From Symsagittifera roscoffensis (Eukaryota > Xenacoelomorpha > Acoela > Convolutidae), in NCBI RefSeq assembly GCF_963678635.1, contig NC_087066.1, positions 43,823,624-43,887,623 on the forward strand: a stretch of 64,000 bases of DNA, given 5' to 3'. This document shows positions 47,862 to 57,511 of this stretch, one piece after another. Under the pieces are notes generated by a model, which was given only the letters and a program-made list of their open reading frames with translations, had not been told where the DNA came from and made no database searches. Numbering within the stretch: the stretch's first letter is position 1; every line of letters begins with the position of its first letter. Both the position numbers and the translations under genes were made by a program.

Positions 47862-49420
47862 TGGCTGGACCCTACAAACTGCAATAAAGAGGGATATACC
47901 TGGTTTGCTTATACCCAAAAAGATCTAGAGGGAAGAAATCCTGTGCCAGTCGGTCGTATTATGAAATTTGATTTTGATTTGCTGGGTTGTTGATACCCAG
48001 AAAAGATCTAAAGGGAATATGTCCTGTGCCAGTCGGTCGTGATCTGAAGCATAACCTCGAGTTTGGGGGAAATAGAACTTTAAGAACATTTTCAATAAGC
48101 ATGTCATGCTCAAGGTTATCGCAGCAATTGAAATAACAAATCAATAAAATAAGAAGACTTGAAAGATAATTCGCGGAAATTGGACAAAAAATCATCAGTC
48201 TGGAAACAAATTGCTGTATTCGCAATTTGTCTAATAATATTAACTAATAATTCGAGTAGAGCTGTCTTGTTCCTGATAGAGAACGTCGAGAGTTAATGCG
48301 AGAGTGTTACTACTGGAGTAAGAAGAATCTTTCTTGCGCAGGTCGACGAGTGGAGCGACTCAATGGTCCAGACAATAAAACTACTTGAATGAAAACTTCT
48401 AGGGTGCTTTAGTTACATCATTCACCTAATTTTAGAGTCGCGTCACCATGTGAGCTTTGAACTTATTTTTTCTAGTGTATTTTACACAGTAATGTTGAAG
48501 AGGCGGGTTCTAGGTTGATCCATCTGAAATGGATCAAAAAATCATTGTCTAATAAAAACTATTGGTATAATTTTAGAGTTTTCAACGACGTTCGCGTGGT
48601 TTAGGTTTTTAGAGACCTAGCCATGGGGGCGCTCTTAATTCCAGAGTGAGAGGGTATTTTGGTAGTGGCTTTTAAGCTGCAACACGCATTTGTAGTCCCA
48701 ATTCTTGAGCGAATCGAATTGGCTCCAATAGAATGAGGTACAAAAACACAAGAGGTAGTGTCCTTGACCCTTGAGCCAATGGTTATAGCTCCTATTTCTC
48801 TTAATCTCAAATGCGGCGTAAGCGAACGACTCTTTCATAGTGTTTTCATGGCAATCCTGAGATTTTTACGAAATCATGATTACGGGATCGAACCCACTTG
48901 ACGCAGCTCCGGGCTACATGCCCATTCTAGAGTAGTGATGGTACGGTTCAACAGGAACGTGACCACCTTCTGGTCGTACTGTGATAGCTTTTTACGGAAA
49001 TTTGTGAAACTTTTCTTGGTGCGCTTTCGAATACGAGGCTTAGCTAACCGAGTATGGGGGGGGGGCACTAGAGAAACAGAAAAACGGGTAAGAAAACATG
49101 ATTCAACTCAAAACAAAAAAAAGGAAAACAATTAAAAGAAAAACCAGAAAAAAAGTAGAAAATGGACAGTGACCTTGATTTTCAGAATTGATGGATCGGA
49201 CCTTCATTTTAAATGCTAGTATACTTATACTGTTTTTTAATAGAACTGATCGTTTCGATCTAAATAGCAGTATTTGGCGGTGCCCGAAGTTGGGGCGTTG
49301 AAAGGGGTTTCAGATAGCTTTGGAACCATGAATAACTACTGGGAGACATCACTGGAAAAAGTGACCAGTACGATAGTGAAGGGATCAGAGGTACGAAGGA
49401 CTGGGAATCAAGAAGGGACA
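47862..49420 (+). repeat. Upstream long terminal repeat of a gag-pro retroelement
   Basis: About 1.56 kb, beginning TGGCTGGACC and ending near GGGACA. It recurs at 53212-54772 in the same orientation with several percent divergence. The gag and protease remains lie between the two. On its minus strand, 48890-48930 contains gtagcccggagctg and, about 15 nt on, gggttcgatccc. The latter fits an RNA polymerase III B box. The true 3' end may lie further downstream, because the partner copy could be truncated; no target-site duplication was found. Confidence 0.8.
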
Positions 49421-50357
49421 CTACTGGGAATAGGCTACAACAAATGTGACCGGTGCAGTGTGACTACTGGAGGAGATCACCGGAGTGTGCTGTTTGGTCA
49501 AACATGTATCGTTAACTTCCAATTTGTTTTCTAGGAGATAGGTATAAAGTGACTAAGCGGCACCCCACAAATTTTACTTGAGCAATCGTTTTTACTTGAT
49601 CAGAGCTTGGAAACAGTTTCTACGGGATTTCTCTGGAACAATTTAGCGCCCATCGCGCTCAAGGGGTTTTTTCACCTAAGTGGGCGGCTATAAAATGGGG
49701 AGGTTATAAAATTATAAAATAGGGATTATAAAATAGGGAGGGCGGTTAAGATAAGGGTTGTAGTTAGAAATTATACAAAGGCTGGTCTGATTAGTGTAAT
49801 CAAACAATCGGCTTCGTCAATTTGGTTACATTATTTTAATCAGGGTCAATATTGACTGCAACAAAGACTAGAAACAGGAGTTTAAGCGCGAAGGTAACCC
49901 ATAGTGAACTCAAGATAAAAAAAAGTTGGTCTGGCCGGATCAGGTGGGAGGATCGGAGATATGTTTTCTAGAAACCAATAAGGTAAAAAATCTCATATCC
50001 ACAAGAGTAGTGGAGATAACGCGTGAAAACCAGATACCAGACAAGTTTTTTGGAACGAAAGTTTTGACATTGTTGATATAATACACATTTTGATAGAGAT
50101 TTTGTAACACTTTCGAGTTTTCATTTGATCGGAGTTCAAAAAAAAATTACACACTTTTAGGATAATCAGACTTCATTTTGAGTAATTTTTAATCATAACC
50201 GGTGTAGGCAACACTATCTAAGCTTTTCTAATTGCAATTGGTTGAGGGACCGCAGGAAATTTTATAGACATTAGAATCATTTTTTGCTATCAATATTGGG
50301 GGTGAGAAGATTTTACACAAGTTCCTGAGACAGTCCTGCTAAACTAAATCAGTTAGC
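49421..50357 (+). other. Leader between LTR-like repeat and gag
   Basis: It contains a GC-box/TATA arrangement, GGGCGG (49682-49687) directly before TATAAAA (49690-49696), followed by short tandem ttataaaat units. A string near 50294-50306 (atattgggggtgagaag) sits where a primer-binding site would be expected, but the tRNA match is uncertain. The TATA could serve the element if the LTR is longer than the shared repeat. Confidence 0.4.
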
Positions 50358-52658
50358 ATGGTGAATACGCGGAATAACAAGGAAAAGCAACTGCAAAAGG
50401 ATGCAACAGAAGAAAAACTTGAGAAACGAAGCAATGCACCCGTCGGAAAAATTGATCTAGAGACACCTCAGCAAATTATTGACGACGTCGGGAAAAAACG
50501 ACGGAAACAACACAAATGTCAAATATCTATGAGCAGGAAGCAAAGACAATCGAGTTCTCGCTAATTTGCTATGGTAATTAGATCACTGGCAACATACCAG
50601 AAACCATAAAAGTTGATTCTTAGTCGAAAAAGACGTCCTTCGCGGAGAATTTGCTGCCATGTTGGGGATGAGGCCAAAAGATAAAGAAGAGATGATAACT
50701 TGGATCGGCAAAAGCAAGACCTTTGTAACAGTTTCCGCCATAAGAAAGGAGGCCGGTGAAGGTGGAGAAGAATCCACGGGCAGAACATAGAGACCTACAG
50801 TGGGGACTGCAACTGAATCGAAGGTACCGCCAGTAGAGTTGGGGCATTTGAAGCAAAAGTTGGAGCAGATAGACAAAAAACTCAAGAGCAGTGAAGAAGA
50901 CCGAGAAGAGTTGAAAAGGGAGGTCAGGTATAACAAAAACAAGAACCTTGATAACTACTTCACCATGGCGATAGCAACCGAGGAGAAGTTACTACAGATG
51001 GCCGTAAGAGTAAATCAGACTGACAAGAAACGGGAGAGGTTCATCAAGAAAGTCATAGAAGAAATGAAGAAAAAACGGTACGAAACCGTAAGCGACAAAC
51101 TATGGAGTCTGGAGACAAGAATGGATACAATGAGCAGATATCAGGCAGAAAACTCCTGTGCCATACAGTCCAAATTGGATGCGCTCCTGAGAAATTCTAT
51201 TAATCAGGATGAAGCGACAGCAGAGAAAACCGGAAAACAACCTGGAACAAGGATGGACTTTGTAGAAGCACATCGTAAAAAACAAGAATCCATTCCATTG
51301 CCGGAGATCCATACTATCATAGGATTGGAACCAGGGAAGTCAGCAACGAAAAACGAAAGACTGAGTCAAGCGAAAGGGGAGGCGGCAAATCGAGGAAAAC
51401 CTCCAAGAAAACCAAAGAATTTAAAATTGATTCGGACGGTTGCATAGACACCTGGGTGGAGTTAATGAGCCTGCATCTAGGGCAGGATAACTTGAGTGAT
51501 GAGAGACAAGCTTGCACATCGAGATTTTCGAAAGACTGTTGAATCGTTTCGGCTCTGGAATGAAGGGAGATCAAGCAATGATGAGAATTGAGAAGTTGAG
51601 GCAAAAGGATGACGAATCAATATATCCAATTCTGGATCATTTAGAGAGCTTGAGAAGAAGAAGTGATACGGAGGAGTCAACTAACAGGAGAAACCTCAGT
51701 TTTGCTTCAAAGTTCATCGACGACGGGAAAAGTGACGATTTGAGAACAATGATGGCAACCTATTATACGCTATCGAAAGACCATGCACTGACACCAGAAC
51801 AATTGAGCCAGAAATCTAGAGAATACATGTTAATGAAACCAAAAAAGTTTTCATTTTCGGCGGGCCGAAATTTTCGAGGGGGAACCAACAGCAAAGATCG
51901 ACGTGGTACAAGCCAAGAGATTGTGCGCCATTGAGGGATCAGCAGATTATTACGTAGCGGATTGCACTTCCTACAAACAAGGGATGAAAATCCTGGGTTA
52001 AACAACAGTTGGTGACGACGTGAACCAGATGGAAGAGCGTGAAATCTACAGTGGCTTGATAATCAAGATTGGCGCGAGATATTTCTTCTGTGGCCAGGAA
52101 GATCACTTCAGGATGAAGTTTTCTCTGTTTTGTTAAGCCGTGAAGAATAAGAATCACACGAAACACAAGTTAGCGCTAGCAGCTGTAGAGAACACCAGAA
52201 ATAGACAGGCAGAAAACGACTTTCAAAACAAGGACGTAAATAAAGTTTGAACTGTGGTCAAATTCTGTAAAAGCGGTAACCGAGAGAAAGAAATCAAAGG
52301 AATAGAAGCCAAAGGAACGCTGGAGATAAATTACTATAAAGCAGCAGCAGATGCTATAAACAAAGTGAAACAAGATCTGGCTTCGAAAGAAATTGAACAA
52401 AGGCTGATACAGGAAAAAGAAAAACTGCAAAAAGGTGAAACATTGTCAGGAGTAAGAACCGAACCTGAGCTAAGCGACGCTCTCAAGATCAGGAGCAATT
52501 GCAAAACTTTGAAGATGGAAACCGGGAAGCCGATCGGGATCACAAAAATTGGATCGAGGATATTGTCGATAATCTCCGTAGCTGGCCACAAAGTAATGAG
52601 GAACCTGAGCGAACCAAGTGACCAAACACTGATGTACATAGACGTATATTCGGACTAA
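50358..52658 (+). pseudogene. Decayed gag of a Ty3/gypsy-like LTR retroelement
   Basis: Starts at ATG 50358 (MVNTRNNKEKQLQKDATEEK). A lysine/glutamate-rich coiled-coil segment follows at about 50820-51100 (KQKLEQIDKKLKSSEEDRE). The capsid-like region is CIDTWVELMSLHLGQ (around 51443), then, in another frame, FERLLNRFGSGMKGDQAMM (51524) and ESLRRRSDTEESTNRRN. A CCHC zinc-knuckle relic at 52080-52121 keeps the second Cys and the His, but the first and last Cys are Tyr and Phe. A C-terminal spacer with QDLASKEIEQRL ends at 52658. At least five frame changes or stops break the frame. Gag would form the particle and bind element RNA. This one cannot be produced intact. Confidence 0.85.
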
Positions 52659-53192
52659 TTTCCTGCTATTAGTCCTCAAACTCCGTCGAAAGCTTTCAGA
52701 GCGCTACTAACAAGAGGCGACGGGAAATCGATAAGGAAAGACAGCAGGTACACCGAAACAAATGGTCCCGACGAGGTCATGCTGAATATAAATGGAACCA
52801 ACATTTTTACAAAGATGATGATAACTTGTGACGATGACCTGGCGGGCCAGATTTTGTGGGCCGAGAGTAACTCAAAGTAAGATCAAATGGACATTGCGCC
52901 ATGCTTGAGGAGGACGCCATGCATTTGGATCCGAGAGCGGACGTATCTCCACTCATGTACTGGATCTAAATGGAAGTCAGACGCCTTGAAGGGGTTAGTA
53001 GATACAGGAGCCATCTTGAGCGTGATACCAATCATAACAAGGACACGGATGGGATTTGATAAAGATGACCTGATAGACTCCAGAATCCGGGTGTCAGCAG
53101 CAAACAAAGGGGCGCTGAGGGTGCTTGGCAGAAGAGCGATTATAGCATTAAATTTGGACGAACGCAATTTGTGGATAATTTTCCTTGTATAG
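52659..53192 (+). pseudogene. Retropepsin-like protease remnant
   Basis: At 53001-53012 the frame encodes DTGA, followed by ILSVIPIITRTRMGF and, about 20 residues later, a LGRRAI segment. Together these match a retroviral-type aspartic protease (catalytic Asp-Thr-Gly, flap region, hydrophobic-Gly-Arg). Upstream of 52887 the coding trace is broken by stops (for example at 52878). The frame ends at 53192 and the downstream LTR begins 20 bp later, so reverse transcriptase, RNase H and integrase are entirely absent. Confidence 0.75.
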
Positions 53193-53211
53193 AGAAATCT
53201 AGGGAAATCTA

Positions 53212-54772
53212 TGGCTGGACCCTACAAACTGCACTAATGAGGGATATACCTGGTTTACTTATACCCAAAAAAGTTCTAAAGAGATAAATCCTATGCCAGT
53301 CGGTCGTATTATGAAGTTTGATCTTGATTTCCTGGGTTGTTGATTCCCAAAAAAGATCCAAAGGGAATATGTCCTGTGCCAGTCGGTCGTGATCTGAAGC
53401 ATAACCTCGAGTTTGGGAGAAATAGTGTTTTTTGAAAATTTTGAATTAGCATGTCATGCTCAAGGTTATCGCAGCAATTGAAATAACAAATCAATAAAAT
53501 GAAAAGACTCGAAAGATAATTCGCGGAAAGTGGACAAAAAATCATCAGTCTGGAAACAAATTGCTGTCTTCGCAATTTGTCTAATAATATTAAGTATCAA
53601 TTCGAGTAGAGCTGTCTGGTTCCTGATAGAAGCGCCGAGAGTTATTGCGAGAGTGTTACTACTGGAGTAAGAAGAATCTTTAATGCGCAGGTCGACGAGT
53701 GGAGCGACTCAATGGTCCAGACAATAAAACTACTTGACTTAAAACGTCCAGAATTGCTTTAATTACATCATTCGTCTAATTTTAGAGTCGCGTCATCATG
53801 TGAGTTTTGAATTTAATTTTTTGAGTGTAATTTACACAGTAATGTAAAAATGAGGTGAATTTTAGGTTGTTCCATCTGAATTGGATCAAAAAACCATTGA
53901 TTAATAAAAAAAATTATTGGTATCCTTTTAGAGTTTTCAACGACGTTCGCGTGTTATAGGTTTTTAGAGACCTAGCCATGGGGGCGCTCTTAATTCCAGT
54001 GTGAGAGTGTATTTTAGTAGTGGTTTTGAGCTGTAACACGCATTTGTAGTCCCATGTCTTGAGCGAATCGAAATGGCTCCAATAGAATGAGGTACAAAAA
54101 CACAAGAGGTAGTGTCCTTGACCCTCGAACCAATGGTTATAGCTTCTATTTCTGTTAATCTCAAATGCGGCGTAAGCGGACGACTCTTTCATAGTGTTTT
54201 CATGGCAATCCTGAGAATTTTACGAAATCATGATTACGGGATCGAACCCACTTGACGCAGCTCCGGGCTACATGCCCATTCTAGAGTACTGATGGTACAG
54301 TTCAACTTGAACGTGACCACCTTCTGGTCGTACGGTGATAGCTTTTTAGGGAAACTTGTGAAACTTTTATTGGTGCGATTTTGAATACGAGGCTTAGCTA
54401 ACCGAGTATGGGGGGGCACTAGAGAAACAGAAAAACTGGTAAAAAAACAAAATTCAAACCAAAACAAAAAAAAGGAAAACAATTAGAAGAAAAACCAGAA
54501 AAAAAGTAGAAAATGGACAGTGACTTTGATTTTCAGAATTGATGGATCGGACCTTCATTTTAATTGCTAGTATACTTATACTGTTTTTCAATAGGGTTGA
54601 TCGTTTCGATCTAAATAGCAGTATTTGGCCGGTACCCGAAGTTGGGGCGTTGAAAGGGTTTTCAGATAGCTTTGGAACCTTGAATAACTACTGAGAGACA
54701 TCACTGGAAAATGTGACCAGTAGGATAGTGAAGGGATCAGAGGTCTGAAGGCCTAGCAATCAAGAAGGGACA
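53212..54772 (+). repeat. Downstream long terminal repeat of the gag-pro retroelement
   Basis: Direct repeat of 47862-49420, starting TGGCTGGACC and losing similarity after GGGACACT. Substitutions and small indels are spread throughout, suggesting an old insertion. The Pol III-like boxes are conserved here too, on the minus strand near 54240-54290. Confidence 0.8.
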
Positions 54773-55718
54773 CTGGATGGAATTCACTTACGTTAAGGAT
54801 GGGAACAACCACGCCGCTCCCCTCACGCGCACTACGCAAGGATAAAATCGTTATGTCCCTCGCAATAATTAAATTGCGTAGGACACTACGAAAGTGAAAT
54901 CCCATTTGTAAAATTTTTCAACTCAAATAGTGAGCCAACGAATTATTACATTAGGTTTCTACTGTTCAAACAGAAGAAAACTAAACAACAGAATTGTGAC
55001 CGCCGCGGTCGCGCCAATGTGTAGCGAGCTTGCCAACAGAGGGTAGGACTCTACAAAAAAATTAGAGCCGGTTATCTCCGCGAAGCGGCGTAACGCGCCC
55101 ACCGGCTACCTTAAACAAAGAGCATAAAATAGTCGGCTTAGTAGTCTTTGGCCAGTTGAATATTTTTGGTACTAACGCGATTGATTTTTTATTTTGTTAC
55201 AAATGGGACTGATTTATTATTTTGGTACTTGTGAGTATCCACCATTACGTAATCCTGACAAGTTTTAGATTACATTATTATAAGTTTGATCAGTGCTATT
55301 AGAGAGGAGGTATGGTTGAAGTAAATACCTTTAATGACAACGCATTAAATGCTGGCTTGATTTAATTCCTGAAATAATGTTTATTGTTGTTTTTATATAA
55401 TGCTGATATAGGCCCTATCCAGATTGTGCACGGCCGTACCTAAATGGAAGGGCCCCATTTATAATTTACCTTTTTTTTTAAAGTAAACAATCACTTGAAT
55501 GAAATTTCTGGTACCGCACCCAAAGACGCGTAAACATTTTAAACTGAAGAGTTGACTTCTCAATTTAAGCGGTTTAAAGGCCGGGATATTTCAGAAACTG
55601 CTTCAACTCCTTCTTCTTGTACTTGGAGTGTACTACATCTTAGGTACACAAAGGAGCGCACACAGGTAGTGTTCCTAACAACAGCTAGAATGAAACTTAT
55701 TAAATAGTTTCAGATAAA
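54773..55718. other. Non-coding interval with a GC-rich foldable island
   Basis: Mostly AT-rich, but 54990-55115 is GC-rich with nested complementarity: gaccgccgcggtc, tccgcgaagcggcg, and agccggt (about 55066) pairing with accggct (about 55099). No rRNA, tRNA or snRNA family is recognised. 55709-55713 (ttcag) directly before the next ORF could be a 3' splice site. Confidence 0.45.
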
Positions 55719-56456
55719 TTGTTGATAGATTGGGACAGCCGTGGTGGTCCCCTGCAATTACTTCAAATGACTTTGACTGGATTCATTTACCACTGCTACC
55801 GCGCGTGGACACTAGTGGGTGGACACAGGTTGGTGGATCACATGATTGTAGTTGGAGCAAGCTCACTCAGAAGGACCCTTGACTACCTACCCTACGATCT
55901 AAGGGTAAAGTATCGAAGATTCCCTTTTGCGAAATCGGGACTAAGCCCCAACCAAAACAACGTGAGTAAACTCAAGAAATTGCAGTGGTTACTTAGAAAC
56001 GGTTCCCTAAAATCCAGAGAAATCATTCTCTGGCACGACGTGATAAACAATAGTATCACAAAACATCCCAAAAACTTTAATACGAAGTGTTCCCCGGAGC
56101 AGTTAACTGAAATCTTCACGAAGTTTCAGCATCAAATAGCTGCGATCATATACATTCGTCGAGACGTTACCCCTCACACTTTTGAAAAGTTACGGAAGAC
56201 GAATACTCTCATCATCGACGCGATAAAACAACTTCTTCCTAAACAGAAACAAAACGACATTGATACAGTTGTTGCCCTCTCTAAACTACATCCCCCGCCG
56301 TCTCTTGAGCTGAAGTTGCTCAACAAAGTACTTTCGAAACGTCACAACCTTCGTTCACTAGTACTTCAGCAAAGATCAAAATCCAGAGTACGGCCCACCA
56401 AATCAAAGAGAGCAGCAGCAAAGAAAAAACAAGCAGCCCAATCCTCATCGCACTAG
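55719..56456 (+). CDS. Intact ORF of unknown function, linked to retroelements
   Basis: The frame is open for 246 codons; the first ATG is at 55767, giving about 229 residues. The open frame is preceded by tttcag, so it may be a 3' exon. Recognisable blocks: HMIVVGASSLRRTLDYLP (about residues 41-58 of the open frame), FPFAKSGLSPNQNN, IILWHDVINNSITKHP (about 103-118), EQLTEIFTKFQHQIAAIIY, and a very basic Lys/Arg/Ser/Ala C-terminus that may bind nucleic acid. The same blocks occur in decayed form at 19204-19830 and 45829-46455 behind an RT relic. The G-A-S-S-x-x-R and W-H-D-x-I-N-N blocks recall the first and third blocks of SGNH-type folds, but this is only a hypothesis. Codon composition is richer in GC than the flanks. 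The next ORF starts 165 bp downstream. Confidence 0.65.
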   Translation: MLIDWDSRGGPLQLLQMTLTGFIYHCYRAWTLVGGHRLVDHMIVVGASSLRRTLDYLPYDLRVKYRRFPFAKSGLSPNQNNVSKLKKLQWLLRNGSLKSREIILWHDVINNSITKHPKNFNTKCSPEQLTEIFTKFQHQIAAIIYIRRDVTPHTFEKLRKTNTLIIDAIKQLLPKQKQNDIDTVVALSKLHPPPSLELKLLNKVLSKRHNLRSLVLQQRSKSRVRPTKSKRAAAKKKQAAQSSSH

Positions 56457-56479
56457 TTCTGGTGAGTCTGATTTTCTTG

Positions 56480-56608
56480 AGACTAGTTTCTCCTGAGGTT
56501 TTTATACCTTGGAGTATCAGTCCAAGGGAATCAAAAAACTCAATAAGTCTTCTCTAGTCTGGTCTTCTCCTGAGGTTTTATACCTTGTAGTGTCAGTTCT
56601 GAGAAGAT
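56480..56608 (+). repeat. Two 77-bp-spaced direct repeats upstream of L2-like ORF1
   Basis: tcctgaggtttttatacctt at 56491 and tcctgaggttttataccttg at 56568, each followed by a g(t/g)agt(a/g)tcagt segment. Their position just before ORF1 fits promoter-type repeats in the 5' UTR of a non-LTR element, by inference. Confidence 0.6.
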
Positions 56609-56620
56609 TTTTTGAGCAAT

Positions 56621-57487
56621 ATGGGCTCAGAAGAAAGACGCAGAAATGCTAGCGTCTCGCAAGCATCTGAGAAATCTTGTAAAACATGCAAAAAGCCGAT
56701 CACAAACAAAAGTCAAATCTTTAATTGCATTGCCTGTTGCGATGTTATGCACATGACAAAAACATGCACTGGAATATCTGAAACTACCATCCTTGGAATT
56801 TCGGAGACCAGCCAGAACGTCCTCCTGCTCTGTAACTGTTGTGTTGGAAACAAAAGGAAAGAGTCGATGATCAACGATTTGATCCAAACCCGTCCATCCA
56901 TTGCCGAAACAAAACTAAATGAAATCGCCGAACAATTCTCTACATTTAAACAAGAGATAGATTCACTTAAGCAAAAGATAGACGAGGCAAACAAAAAACC
57001 AGAAAACAGAAATGAGCCAAAGCAACCTGCCTTAAAGAAACCAGAATCAAGCTATAACGGAATCCGGATAAGAGGACTGCTTGAACTGGACTCAAAAAGT
57101 TCAAGAGATAGACACGAACCCGACTTGGAAGAGGTGAACAAACTGTTTGCGTTCTTAACAGTTGAAGCAAAAATCACAGATTTAAAACGTTTATGAAAAT
57201 ATGAAGAAGGAAAAAGGCCACGCACAAAAGTTGTAAATGTATCAAATGAATGGCAAAAACGACTGATACTAATGTCCTTGGCAAAATTGAAAAACTACGA
57301 CAAAACTCTTTTTGTGTCAAAAGAGCTTAGCCCAAGTGAATTTCTGATTGAGAACAAACTTCTTATGAAAAGACGAACAATGATAGAAATTGGCGTATCA
57401 GCTAAAAGCCTAAGGCTAAGGGACCTTGTCCTTTACCAATATGACGAAAAAAGTGGAAATTGGAAAAAAGTAGAAGAAAGCAATTGA
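56621..57487 (+). pseudogene. ORF1 of an L2/CR1-like non-LTR retrotransposon
   Basis: ATG at 56621. Residues 15-70 form a PHD-like zinc-finger arrangement (CKTCKK, CIACCDVMHMTKTC, LLLCNCC). Residues 100-130 are a coiled coil (EQFSTFKQEIDSLKQKIDE). The C-terminal domain (VVNVSNEWQKRL, LFVSKELSPSEFLIENK) is typical of L2/CR1 ORF1 proteins, which bind element RNA. One in-frame TGA at 57194-57196 interrupts an otherwise continuous frame of 289 codons. It sits where a Gly codon would fit (one base change). ORF2 starts 24 bp after the stop. Confidence 0.85.
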
Positions 57488-57511
57488 CTACCTACTGCTA
57501 AGTATTTAGAA

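Noticed and set aside
48880-48935. Complete tRNA gene in the LTR
   Set aside because: A B-box-like and an A-box-like string are present, but spacing is too short and no acceptor or anticodon stem can be drawn.
53212-54772. Target-site duplication for the LTR element
   Set aside because: Bases before 47862 (catatata) and after 54772 (ctggat) do not match, so ends are uncertain or one LTR is truncated.
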